Origin: DAISIL01 sp036822015
GTDB lineage: Bacteria; Bacteroidota; Bacteroidia; Cytophagales; Bernardetiaceae
Length of the DNA stretch: 15,293 nucleotides
Assembly: GCA_036822015.1 (NCBI GenBank)
Contig: DAISIL010000067.1
Span: 1 to 15,293, forward strand
Direction of reading: 5' to 3'
A model generated the notes under the pieces. It was not told the origin of the DNA and made no database searches. It saw nothing but the letters and a program-made list of their open reading frames with translations. Positions 1-7,996 of this stretch are shown piece by piece. The translations under genes were made by a program, and so were the position numbers. Positions within the stretch are counted from its first letter, which is position 1, and each line of letters opens with the position of its first letter.

Positions 1-2
1 CC

Positions 3-146
3 CTGGCTCAACTCCTTTTCCCTAAGTTGGGCTGGAGCTATGAGCGGCAAAAGCCCATAACTACCTGGCTTGATCTGTTGGATCAACGACCAGATGAACC
101 CTGGACAGACGAAGAGACCAAAGCCCTAATGGAAAACGATTTATAA
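3..146 (+). CDS. C-terminal fragment of an unidentified protein, possible antitoxin partner
   Basis: The frame starting at base 3 is open from the window edge to the TAA at 144-146, giving the last 47 residues of a protein whose start lies outside the window. The visible part is Trp- and acid-rich and ends in TKALMENDL. I do not recognise a family. Its stop lies only 3 nt before the ATG of a PIN-domain nuclease, so the two are almost certainly co-transcribed. In PIN-type toxin-antitoxin pairs the antitoxin normally sits immediately upstream, which makes an antitoxin role a reasonable inference but not a demonstrated one. Confidence 0.5.
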   Translation: MAQLLFPKLGWSYERQKPITTWLDLLDQRPDEPWTDEETKALMENDL

Positions 147-149
147 ATT

Positions 150-608
150 ATGAAAACGCGATCTGTTCTTGACACAAATATCATCCTTATGATGGAGAAA
201 AATGCTGACTTTATACGCTATATGCACGAAAACTATCCCTTCAAGGACAATCAATTTTTGCTTCCTTTTGCCGTAAAAGCAGAAGGTTCTTCATTTGTCT
301 TTCGTGGGAGAGGGGGCAGAAAAAGGCAGTCGTATTTGGATGAACTATTTAGCCAGCTTGTGAGCATCCGCTACATCGACGATGAGATGATCCAAGCCTA
401 CACCGAAATCGAAGCCTACACCCTCTGCCAGCACCCCACACGACCCAAACCCGACGGACAAACCGCCCATCGCATGGGCAAAAACGACCTCTGGATAGCC
501 GCCACGACGGCAGTATATGCCCAACGGCTCATCACGACGGACAAAGATTTCCTACAGCTCGACGGTGTGTTCTTTGCCGTGGACTATATCGACATTGCTC
601 ATTTTTGA
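150..608 (+). CDS. PIN-domain ribonuclease, VapC-like
   Basis: This 152-residue protein has the hallmarks of the PIN-domain nuclease fold: VLDTNIIL near the N-terminus (Asp8), an acidic Glu45 in the second conserved position, GKNDLWIAA (Asp113), and LITTDKDF (Asp131 and Asp133). These four positions form the Mg2+-binding acidic cluster of VapC-type RNases, which cleave tRNA or rRNA when not held by an antitoxin. The length is slightly above the usual 120-140 residues, with a basic insert near residues 53-59. The ATG follows the upstream stop by 3 nt, so translational coupling is likely. A toxin role is inferred from fold and context; stand-alone PIN nucleases also exist. Confidence 0.8.
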   Translation: MKTRSVLDTNIILMMEKNADFIRYMHENYPFKDNQFLLPFAVKAEGSSFVFRGRGGRKRQSYLDELFSQLVSIRYIDDEMIQAYTEIEAYTLCQHPTRPKPDGQTAHRMGKNDLWIAATTAVYAQRLITTDKDFLQLDGVFFAVDYIDIAHF

Positions 609-628
609 AACCAAAAAAAGAAAAACCC

Positions 629-889
629 ATGACCCCCGAAGACATCGACCGGATTATTGAGATGGCCTGGGAAGACCGCACGCCTTTTGATGCCATAACA
701 GCCCAGTTTGGCATCAGCGAAAAAGATACTATCCAGCTCATGCGCCAGCAGTTGCAACCCAAAAGTTTTCGCCGCTGGCGGGCCCGTGTGCAAGGACGCG
801 CCACCAAGCATCTACGCAAGCGCAGTTTTGCTACGGGCCGACACCGCTGTAGCCGGCAGCGGAGTATCTCCCAAAACAAGATCACCTAA
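629..889 (+). CDS. DUF2805 / TIGR03643 family protein
   Basis: An 86-residue basic protein. The stretch IDRIIEMAWEDRTPF followed by AQFGISE and a basic SFRRWRARVQGRATKH segment is the signature of the DUF2805 (TIGR03643) family, small proteins of unknown function found in Bacteroidota and Proteobacteria. The first half resembles a helix-turn-helix, so nucleic-acid binding is possible but unproven. I chose the ATG at 629, 20 nt after the PIN gene stop; a TTG at 605 in the same frame would add eight Lys-rich residues and overlap the upstream gene. The C-terminal 25 residues beyond TKH are very Arg/Ser-rich and probably disordered. It is the last gene before the terminator at 891-921. Confidence 0.75.
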   Translation: MTPEDIDRIIEMAWEDRTPFDAITAQFGISEKDTIQLMRQQLQPKSFRRWRARVQGRATKHLRKRSFATGRHRCSRQRSISQNKIT

Positions 890-890
890 G

Positions 891-921
891 GGCGGATAAG
901 AGACTTTTATCGGCTTTTTTT
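891..921 (+). terminator. Rho-independent terminator
   Basis: Bases 892-899 pair with 907-914: GATAA with TTATC, then a G-G mismatch, then GC with GC, around a 7-nt loop. Seven T residues follow at 915-921. It lies 2 nt after the DUF2805 stop codon and 17 nt before the dihydrouridine synthase start, so it should separate the PIN/DUF2805 unit from the next gene. Confidence 0.65.
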
Positions 922-938
922 ACGAAATTTGCAGCATT

Positions 939-1868
939 ATGGTACAGATCGGCAACATACAACTCAATGATTTTCCGCTTTTACTGGCACCAATGGAGGA
1001 TGTCAGCGATCCACCGTTTCGGGCCGTTTGCAAGGAAAACGGGGCGGATATGCTCTACACGGAGTTTATTTCGGTGGAGGGCTTGATCCGAGATGCCGAG
1101 CAGAGCGTCCAAAAACTGGACATCTACCCCTACGAGCGACCCATCGGGATACAGATTTTTGGTGCCGAACTGGATTCCATGCTTCGGGCGGCCGAGATCG
1201 TAACGGCAGCCGGCCCCGAACTGCTGGACATCAACTTTGGTTGTCCCGTCAAGAAAGTAACCTGCAAAGGAGCCGGGGCGGCGATCCTACAAGACCTCCC
1301 GAAGATGCAACGCCTGAGTATCCGCATCCAGGAAGTAGCACAAAGGCTTCAAGATGTTGGTGTACAAGCCCTTAGCATACACGGGCGGACGCGCAAGCAA
1401 ATGTACAAAGGCACAGCCGACTGGGAACCCATCGCGGCGGTCAAGAACAACCCCAACATTCATATTCCCATCTTCGGTAACGGCGACATCGACAGCCCCC
1501 AGAAAGCCCTCCAATACCGAGACCGCTATGGCCTCGATGGCATGATGATCGGGCGGGCGGCCATCGGCTATCCCTGGATCTTTCGGGAGATCAAGCATTT
1601 TTTTGCTACCGGAGAATGCCTCCCCCCTCCGAGCCTGGATGAGCGCGTGGACGTATGCCGCAGGCATTTTGCGTTTTCCATCCAGTGGAAGGGCGATAAG
1701 CGTGGCATCTTTGAGATGCGTCGCCACTACGGGCAATATTTTCGGGGTTTGCACGGATTTAAGTCCTTTCGGATACAACTGGTGGAAGCCGAAAGCCCCG
1801 ACATCGTTTTTGAGACCCTGGAAGCCATCCGATCACATTATAGCTCCGGTGTAGAAGTGTTGGCTTGA
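939..1868 (+). CDS. dusB: tRNA-dihydrouridine synthase (DusB-like), apparently internally shortened
   Basis: Dus enzymes are FMN-dependent TIM-barrel reductases that convert uridine to dihydrouridine in tRNA. The 309-residue product shows APMEDVSDPPFR (residues 17-28), DINFGCPVKKV with the catalytic Cys102, the FMN-binding IHGRTR around 147-152, FGNGDI (179-184) and IGRAAIGYPWIF (204-215), then a helical C-terminal domain. Between AAILQDLPKM and SIRIQEVAQRL, however, it is about 23 residues shorter than E. coli DusB: the helix and strand carrying the conserved VTxKxRxGW motif, with its FMN-contacting Lys, are missing, and the frame is intact across the gap. Activity is therefore doubtful unless this is a sequence or assembly error. 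The start codon ATG at 939 follows the upstream terminator; an AAATTTG sequence just upstream weakly resembles a Bacteroidota -7 element. Confidence 0.9.
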   Translation: MVQIGNIQLNDFPLLLAPMEDVSDPPFRAVCKENGADMLYTEFISVEGLIRDAEQSVQKLDIYPYERPIGIQIFGAELDSMLRAAEIVTAAGPELLDINFGCPVKKVTCKGAGAAILQDLPKMQRLSIRIQEVAQRLQDVGVQALSIHGRTRKQMYKGTADWEPIAAVKNNPNIHIPIFGNGDIDSPQKALQYRDRYGLDGMMIGRAAIGYPWIFREIKHFFATGECLPPPSLDERVDVCRRHFAFSIQWKGDKRGIFEMRRHYGQYFRGLHGFKSFRIQLVEAESPDIVFETLEAIRSHYSSGVEVLA

Positions 1869-1893
1869 AAAATTTATGGTAAAGGAGATCGGA

Positions 1894-1920
1894 TTCCGCA
1901 TTTTTGTTTATTTTGCGGAA
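1894..1920 (+). promoter_or_regulatory. Inverted repeat abutting the LRR gene start codon
   Basis: TTCCGCA at 1894-1900 and TGCGGAA at 1914-1920 form a perfect 7-bp inverted repeat with a 13-nt T-rich loop, ending one base before the ATG at 1922. The loop and right arm contain TATTTTG, which resembles the Bacteroidota -7 promoter element TAnnTTTG with one base too few. It could be an RNA hairpin limiting initiation, a DNA operator, or the remains of a terminator for the upstream dus gene, although no T tract follows it. Confidence 0.4.
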
Positions 1921-1921
1921 C

Positions 1922-4900
1922 ATGAAGAAAATTATATTTTTTTGGTTGTGCCTTTGGAGTAGCTATGTAGCGCAGGGCCAATGCGAGGCTTTTACGCGGC
2001 TGGTGCAAGAGGGAGATGATTTTGTGGCACAGCAAAAATACCTGCAAGCCGTACAAAAGTACAGTGTCGCCATGATTGCCTGCCCGGAGCAAGCCAAGAT
2101 CGCCCGACAAAAGTTTTTGGATGCCTTTGATCGCATCAACGCACTCAAAACAAAAGCCGAACGCGCCGAAAAAGAAGCCCGAGAAGCCCTGGCTCGAGCC
2201 AAGGCCGAACAAGAAAAAAATGAGCGCATCATCAAGTTGTTCAGCTTTTACGATGACTACATTGCCCTCGGCAAAAACGGCGATACTTATGGGTTCATCG
2301 ACCGCGAAGGCAACCAGATCATCCCTTTTCGCTACACCGAAGCCAAAGCCTTTGATTATCCCGGACTAAGCGAAGTGAAGCGCAAGCGCAGCCAAAGCGA
2401 CCCCACCGAAGACCTATTCCTACTCGACACCACCGGACAAGAATACCTCCTAACCAAAGACACCCTCCCCGCAACGGGCGAAGCCTTCAGAGCCATCGAC
2501 CTGACGGGTAAGTATTTCGGGGGACGTATCCCGAGTAGTGTTTTTCGGCAGGATTCCCTACAAATCCTACTCCTAAACGCCAACTACGCCACCACGCTAC
2601 CCGAGGAGATCGGACGGCTGAGGCAGCTTAAGTTTTTGGATTTGCGCTACAACTACTTCTCCCAGCTCCCGAGTTCGCTGCGCTCGGCTACCCAGCTAGA
2701 ATGGTTGGATGCAAGTTTTAATGCACAACTCAACCGCTTCCCAGAGGCTATCTCCGAACTAGTCCAGCTACGTAACCTGGGCTTTGCCTCCAACGGACTC
2801 CAATCGCTCCCCAAAAGCATCGGACGCTTACAACACCTAAAATATCTCTGGCTTTACGGCAACCAACTCACCGAACTACCCCCCGAGATCGGAGACCTCC
2901 AACACCTCCAATTCCTATCCCTCTTTGGTAACCAACTCACCCAACTACCCCCACAAATCGGAGACCTCCAACACCTCCGAAAACTATACGTTTACCAAAA
3001 CCAACTCACCCAACTACCCGAGTCTTTCTCCGACCTACGCCAACTCCAAGAGCTATACATTTATCAAAACCAACTCACCCAACTACCCCCCCAGATCGGA
3101 CAGCTCAAAGCCCTAACACGATTAGAGTTCAATGACAACCAACTCACGAGCCTACCCGCCTCCTTTGCCCAACTCCACAACCTCACCGAAATCTGGGCCC
3201 ACAACAACCAGATCAGTCAATTACCCGAGCAGATTGGACAAATGAGATGGCTCAAAAAAATGTTTCTTTACAATAACCGCTTCGAGGAAATCCCTGATTG
3301 GATCGGAGACCTAAGCAAGCTCGAGGTCTTGCAGTGCTACAATAACCCCTTTGCCGAAGTCCCGTCTAGTATCGGAAATCTCCAAAACCTACAACTCCTC
3401 GGACTCAACGATACCTACATCCGCGCCTTGCCTCCACAGATCGGGCAACTCAAAAGCCTACAAAAACTGTGGCTCTACAACACCCCCCTACAAGCCTTAC
3501 CTCCACAAATCGGAGACCTTCAAAACCTAGAAATCCTTTCTATCGGTGGAACCGCCCTACAAAACCTACCCCCCCAAATCGGCAAACTCCAAAACCTAAA
3601 AGAACTCTACGCCGCCCAAGCACAAATCCAAAGCCTACCCCCACAAATCGGAGACCTTCAAAGTCTGCAAAAACTATACCTCAACAACAACCAAATCCAA
3701 CAACTCCCCCCCGAGATCGGCAAACTCACTGCCCTAACCGACCTACACCTCCAGCACAACCAACTCACCACCCTACCACCAACCATTGCCCGCCTCCAAA
3801 ACCTCACCGAGCTATGGCTTTTCAACAACCAAATTCAGGAACTCCCCCCGCAAATCAGCCAGATGAAAAATATGCGCAGCCTCTGGCTCTATAACAACCA
3901 ACTCACCCAAATCCCTGACTGGATAGGAGACCTCCAACACCTGCAAAGCCTACAAGTCTATCATAACCCCATCGAAACACTACCCGCTGCTATCGGCAAA
4001 CTCCAAGAACTCAACCAATTCAGTATCAGCAATACCCGCATCCGTCGCATCCCTCCCGAGATCGGACAACTCAAAAACCTACAAAAATTTTGGGCCAACA
4101 ACACGGGCATCACCCAACTCCCCCCCGAGATCGGTAACCTCACCGAACTCCAAGAACTCTATGCCTACAACAACGCCCTCGATAGCATCCCCCCATCCCT
4201 GGGCAGCCTCTCCCGCTTGCGGCAGCTTTGGCTCAACGACAACCGCCTGCGCCAGATACCCGCTAGCCTGCAATACACCACCGATTTAGAAATCCTCTCT
4301 TTGTACAACAACCAACTGGACAGCCTGCCCACCTCGCTCTCCCGCCTCCAATACCTGCGACAACTCTACCTCACCCAAAACCAGTTGCCTCGCGTGCCGG
4401 CAGCCATCCTGGCCATGCCCTCCCTCGATTACATCGGCCTCTGGAATAACCCCATCGACCGCCAAGACCTCTGGGAGGGTCTCCAACGCAGCAACAAAGC
4501 CTTGATGTTCACTTTCAAGGTCGCCGATAAAGCCCCTCTGGTACGGGGCCGACTGATCGTGCAGGTCAATGATTCGTTGATCTATGCGTTCTTCAAGCAA
4601 AATACACCCACTCCCCTGACAAGCGATGCCTTCGAGGCCCTACAAGCGATTGAGATGGACGAAATTCATTTGCCGAGCGTGCTGCTGCGGCAGGCGGGCC
4701 GCATCGGCGACTATCGCTTTGCCCATGACTGGCAACGCCTGGCTGCCCAACGCGATAACACCATCACCGATTGGTTCAACCTAAGCTGGACATCGCTCCT
4801 GACCAACGAACCCGGGCTGGCCATCGAAGCCTCCCAAAAAGTCCTCGCGCTTGACCCCAGCAACAGTTACATCTATACCAACATGGCTTTGGGCTATCTC

Positions 4901-5083
4901 TTCAACAACCAATGGAAAGAAGCCGAAGCAATTTATTTGCAATGGAAACAAAAAAAGTTTATCCCCGAAGCAGAGGGCTTTGCCGATGTGCTGTTTTTGG
5001 CGGACTTGCGCAGTTTGGAGGAGTTGGGGATCAGCCACCCCGATTTTGAGAAAGTACGTGCGCTTTTTGATGAAAAAGACTGA
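1922..5083 (+). CDS. Exported leucine-rich repeat protein with WG repeat and TPR-like ends
   Basis: I chose the ATG at 1922 over the in-frame TTG at 1904 because it begins directly with a signal peptide (MKKIIFFWLCLWSSYVAQG, cleavage near residue 19-20). The 1053-residue product continues with a TPR-like helical stretch (about 22-65), a Lys/Glu/Ala-rich coiled coil (about 70-105), and a WG-repeat-like motif (YGFIDREGNQIIPF, about 124-137). From residue 203 to 847 there are 28 consecutive leucine-rich repeats of 23 residues (one of 24) with the consensus LPPxIGxLxxLxxLxLxxNxL. The C-terminus is helical and TPR-like (about 945-1010). Such proteins are binding scaffolds; no catalytic motif is visible and the ligand is unknown. 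The repeat units show a 9-unit super-period. The comM-like gene starts 5 nt downstream, so the two are probably co-transcribed. Confidence 0.9.
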   Translation: MKKIIFFWLCLWSSYVAQGQCEAFTRLVQEGDDFVAQQKYLQAVQKYSVAMIACPEQAKIARQKFLDAFDRINALKTKAERAEKEAREALARAKAEQEKNERIIKLFSFYDDYIALGKNGDTYGFIDREGNQIIPFRYTEAKAFDYPGLSEVKRKRSQSDPTEDLFLLDTTGQEYLLTKDTLPATGEAFRAIDLTGKYFGGRIPSSVFRQDSLQILLLNANYATTLPEEIGRLRQLKFLDLRYNYFSQLPSSLRSATQLEWLDASFNAQLNRFPEAISELVQLRNLGFASNGLQSLPKSIGRLQHLKYLWLYGNQLTELPPEIGDLQHLQFLSLFGNQLTQLPPQIGDLQHLRKLYVYQNQLTQLPESFSDLRQLQELYIYQNQLTQLPPQIGQLKALTRLEFNDNQLTSLPASFAQLHNLTEIWAHNNQISQLPEQIGQMRWLKKMFLYNNRFEEIPDWIGDLSKLEVLQCYNNPFAEVPSSIGNLQNLQLLGLNDTYIRALPPQIGQLKSLQKLWLYNTPLQALPPQIGDLQNLEILSIGGTALQNLPPQIGKLQNLKELYAAQAQIQSLPPQIGDLQSLQKLYLNNNQIQQLPPEIGKLTALTDLHLQHNQLTTLPPTIARLQNLTELWLFNNQIQELPPQISQMKNMRSLWLYNNQLTQIPDWIGDLQHLQSLQVYHNPIETLPAAIGKLQELNQFSISNTRIRRIPPEIGQLKNLQKFWANNTGITQLPPEIGNLTELQELYAYNNALDSIPPSLGSLSRLRQLWLNDNRLRQIPASLQYTTDLEILSLYNNQLDSLPTSLSRLQYLRQLYLTQNQLPRVPAAILAMPSLDYIGLWNNPIDRQDLWEGLQRSNKALMFTFKVADKAPLVRGRLIVQVNDSLIYAFFKQNTPTPLTSDAFEALQAIEMDEIHLPSVLLRQAGRIGDYRFAHDWQRLAAQRDNTITDWFNLSWTSLLTNEPGLAIEASQKVLALDPSNSYIYTNMALGYLFNNQWKEAEAIYLQWKQKKFIPEAEGFADVLFLADLRSLEELGISHPDFEKVRALFDEKD
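3014..4255 (+). repeat. Tandem duplication of a nine-LRR block (2 x 621 nt)
   Basis: Within the LRR gene, repeats 8-16 (3014-3634) and 17-25 (3635-4255) are equivalent one to one. The unusual IPDWIGDL unit occurs at 3290 and again at 3911, exactly 621 nt later. The unit before it has IGQM or ISQM in both blocks; the two units after it share the irregular Asn-Thr positions (NDTYIRA and SNTRIRR, then YNTPLQA and NNTGITQ). This is best explained by duplication of a 207-codon block followed by divergence. Confidence 0.75.
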
Positions 5084-5088
5084 AAAGT

Positions 5089-6642
5089 ATGGTAGCAAAA
5101 ACTTATGGTGCTTCTGTGTTGGGCGTTCAGGCACAACTGATTACGATAGAGGTCAATGTTCTCAAAGGCACTCGGCTGTTTATCGTGGGCCTGCCCGATA
5201 GTGCCGTCAAGGAGGCCGAGCAGCGTGTGGAATCATCGGTCAAGACCTACGGCTACCGCGTCCCGCGCCAAAAGGTCGTCGTCAATTTGGCACCGGCCGA
5301 TGTGCGCAAAGAAGGCTCGGCTTATGACCTACCCATTGCCCTGGCCATGCTCCATGCTTCGGATCAAATGCGCACGGAGGTATTGGATCAGTACGTGATC
5401 CTGGGAGAGCTATCCCTTGATGGGCTGCTGCGCCCCATCAAAGCCGTCTTGCCGATTGCGATGGAGGCTCGGGAGCGGGGCTTGAAGGGCTTTGTTTTGC
5501 CCAAAGCCAATGCCGCCGAGGCAGCGATTGTGAACAAGCTCGATGTCATCGGTGTTGAAAATTTGCAAGAAGCCATTGATTTTTTTGAAGGGAAACAAAA
5601 GATCACACCGCATCCGCACCAAACACGCGAACTTTTTGCGGCGACGAAGGACGATTATGGTGCCGATTTTGCCGATGTGCAAGGACAGGAAAACATCAAA
5701 CGCGCCCTCGAGATCGCGGCTGCCGGCGGGCATAACGTCATCATGGTTGGGCCGCCCGGCTCAGGCAAGACCATGCTCGCCAAACGCCTGCCGACCATAC
5801 TGCCCTCCCTGACCCTCTCGGAGGCCTTAGAGACCACCAAAATCTACTCCGTGGCTGGTAAGTTTGTCGAGCGCAGCGATAAGTCAGCGATTTCTTTGGT
5901 ATCCAGCCGCCCTTTTCGGGCCCCGCATCACTCGATCAGCGATGTGGCCCTGGTGGGCGGTGGTGGTGTGCCACAGCCCGGAGAGATTTCACTTTCGCAT
6001 AACGGCGTGTTGTTCCTTGATGAGCTACCGGAGTTTAAGCGGACGGCTTTGGAGGTCTTGCGCCAACCCCTGGAGGAGCGCAGCGTAACCATCTCACGCG
6101 CCAAAGTAACGGTTGATTTTCCAGCCAACTTCATGCTCATCGCCAGCATGAATCCATGCCCCTGTGGCTACTACAACCACCCTGACAAAGAATGCGTCTG
6201 CCCACCCGGTACTGTACAAAGATACCTCAACAAAATCAGCGGGCCGCTTCTGGATCGCATCGACTTACACGTAGAGGTAACGCCCGTCTCGTTTGAGCAA
6301 ATGACCGCCAACCGCAAGGGAGAATCCAGTGCTGCCATTCGGGAACGGGTCATTGCAGCACGCGAACGCCAAAAGGAACGATTTACTCAGATGCCAGACA
6401 TCTACTGCAATGCCATGATGCCCTCCCAGGTAGCTAAGCAATTTTGCCAAATCAACAGCACCGGAAAACTCTTGCTCAAAACAGCCATGGAAAAGCTCGG
6501 ACTTTCCGGTAGAGCCTTTGATCGCATCCTCAAAGTAGCCCGCACCATCGCCGATCTCGAAGGTAGCCCCGAGATCACACCCGCCCACCTAGCCGAAGCC
6601 ATCCAGTACCGCAGCCTAGATCGTAGCTCCTGGGCAGGATAA
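5089..6642 (+). CDS. comM: YifB/ComM family AAA+ ATPase (Mg chelatase-like)
   Basis: A 517-residue protein of the usual length for this family. The N-terminal Lon-type S5-fold domain (about 1-170, containing GLPDSAVKEAEQRV and KEGSAYDLPIAL) precedes an AAA+ module with Walker A GPPGSGKT at 221-228, Walker B VLFLDE at 307-312, a four-cysteine cluster (Cys357, Cys359, Cys369, Cys371) and an arginine-finger region LLDRIDLHVEV. The Mg-chelatase C-terminal helical domain (about 454-515) contains LSGRAFDRILKVARTIADLE. Characterised ComM is a hexameric helicase promoting branch migration during natural transformation; many Bacteroidota carry the gene, and a role in recombination is an inference here. 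The ATG lies 5 nt after the LRR gene stop without a clear ribosome binding site. Confidence 0.93.
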   Translation: MVAKTYGASVLGVQAQLITIEVNVLKGTRLFIVGLPDSAVKEAEQRVESSVKTYGYRVPRQKVVVNLAPADVRKEGSAYDLPIALAMLHASDQMRTEVLDQYVILGELSLDGLLRPIKAVLPIAMEARERGLKGFVLPKANAAEAAIVNKLDVIGVENLQEAIDFFEGKQKITPHPHQTRELFAATKDDYGADFADVQGQENIKRALEIAAAGGHNVIMVGPPGSGKTMLAKRLPTILPSLTLSEALETTKIYSVAGKFVERSDKSAISLVSSRPFRAPHHSISDVALVGGGGVPQPGEISLSHNGVLFLDELPEFKRTALEVLRQPLEERSVTISRAKVTVDFPANFMLIASMNPCPCGYYNHPDKECVCPPGTVQRYLNKISGPLLDRIDLHVEVTPVSFEQMTANRKGESSAAIRERVIAARERQKERFTQMPDIYCNAMMPSQVAKQFCQINSTGKLLLKTAMEKLGLSGRAFDRILKVARTIADLEGSPEITPAHLAEAIQYRSLDRSSWAG

Positions 6643-6798
6643 AAACAGGCCTTGTTCCGCTCCATCCTTCGTTGCCTACACATGGATCACCAACGGCAAA
6701 CGGACACGATACCCCGTCCTACTTGACCTACCCAAATTTGATTTTTTTTATGCTTTGGCTTGCCTCATAAATAAAAAGTACCTACCTTAGCGGCTCTA

Positions 6799-6817
6799 AT
6801 TTAGATTAAATCTAAAT
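6799..6817. promoter_or_regulatory. Perfect 19-nt palindrome, candidate metalloregulator operator
   Basis: ATTTAGATTAAATCTAAAT is a perfect inverted repeat with 9-bp arms around a central A, located 75 nt before the ATG of the lipoprotein/imelysin/TonB operon. It sits in the 250-nt gap 6643-6892, which holds no gene. A weak -7-like sequence TACCTTAG lies just upstream at 6783-6790, so a bound protein would cover the probable transcription start. Size and symmetry suit a dimeric repressor; the TTTAG/CTAAA arms are reminiscent of DtxR/MntR-family sites. Which regulator binds is an inference. Confidence 0.5.
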
Positions 6818-6892
6818 AAATATACATAAGCCAGATCAACTACTATTTTCTCTGATCTTTCTTTTCTCTAAAAATGGCTTAACGCTTTGACA

Positions 6893-7993
6893 ATGAAAAA
6901 CAAAAACTGGTTTCTTTTGCTTCTAGCTGTATGCTTTCTGGCCAGCTGTAGCGATGACGATGAGGCACAACCCACCCTACAAGTGCCAACCACTTACAGC
7001 TCAACTTCTTTTGCTGCCAACGTAACAGCAGAAAATACCGTGATGAGCGAACTCTCTACCGTTACGGCTGCCATTAGCACAGCCGAGGCCAATGCCCAGA
7101 GAAGCACCATCGCTGCCATCCCTTATCCAAGCACGCTGGCTTCGGTAACCCTTCCCAGCTACTGAACAAAAATAGATACCTGGCTCGTGGAGGTAGTAAA
7201 ATCCGCCAACTCACCCGATGGCTTCCAAAACCCGGGTAGTGGTACGCCTGCTTCGGGGCAGGAAGGGGGCTTGTTGGGAACGCGCCTTCTGGACGAAAAC
7301 GGTTTAGAACTCAAGCAAATGATAGAAAAAGGTTCCTTCGGTGCGGCCCTCTACAACCACGCCCTGACAGTTATCAACGGCGACCTAAGCAACAGTGCTG
7401 CCATTGACAAACTCGTTGAAATTCACGGTACAGAGCCTAGCTTTGATCCCTCCAAAACCAAAGCTGCTGCCACCTACTCCCGTCGCCGCTCCAACCTGAC
7501 GGCTCAAACGGGCTTCTTTTTTGACATCCGCAACCAACTCCTGACCGCCAAGGCAGCCATCGAAGGCGGTAGTGCCTTCAATGCCCAGCGCGACGAAGCC
7601 CTCCAAAACTACCTGACCCTTTGGGAGGAATCCAACTTCGCTACCGTAATCTATTACTGCAACGCAACGAAGGTACTCCTCCAGCAGGCCTCTGTCTTGC
7701 CAGCGGGCCCCGAAAAAGACAAAGTGCTAGGGGATGCCCTGCACGCTTACGCCGAAGGTGTTGGCTTTGCACACGGCTTCCGAGGCATCAGCCAAAAACG
7801 GATCACGGATGCACAAATTGATAGCATCCTGGGACTGCTCCTTGCCCCCGACGGAGAGCGGCCACAGAGCTATCGCTTCCTCAACGAAGTATCGCTACTA
7901 GCCAACCTGGATACGATCATCGACCAAATCCAGTCCATCTACGGTTTCTCCCGAGAGGAGGTAGCCAGTTTTTTTGTCAATAATAACCCCTAA
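6893..7993 (+). pseudogene. DUF4856-like lipoprotein gene interrupted by one in-frame TGA
   Basis: The ATG at 6893 starts a lipoprotein signal peptide (MKNKNWFLLLLAVCFLASC, lipidated Cys19) followed by SDDDE, an acidic stretch typical of surface-exported Bacteroidota lipoproteins. The frame runs to TGA at 7163-7165 (91 residues), then continues open in exactly the same frame to TAA at 7991-7993, with a GTG at 7187 as the only early restart. The downstream part (NENGLELKQMIEKG-like region at about 7294-7332, HAYAEGVGFAHGF, and ITDAQIDSIL near the end) resembles the DUF4856 family that accompanies imelysin genes in Bacteroidota; I hold that family assignment at about even odds. The downstream part has no signal peptide, so without read-through it would not be exported. 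Either a recent nonsense mutation, a sequence error, or read-through explains this. Confidence 0.65.
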
Positions 7994-7996
7994 ACC

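Noticed and set aside
1881..1887. AAGGAG-like Shine-Dalgarno for the LRR gene
   Set aside because: It is about 35 nt before the ATG and about 16 nt before the in-frame TTG, too far from either start.
3469..3894. Pro/Thr/Arg-rich open frame inside the LRR gene
   Set aside because: A shifted-frame shadow of the C-rich repeats, with no independent start context.
7163..7165. TGA read as selenocysteine
   Set aside because: The family is not a known selenoprotein, and the sequence directly after the TGA shows no convincing SECIS-type hairpin.
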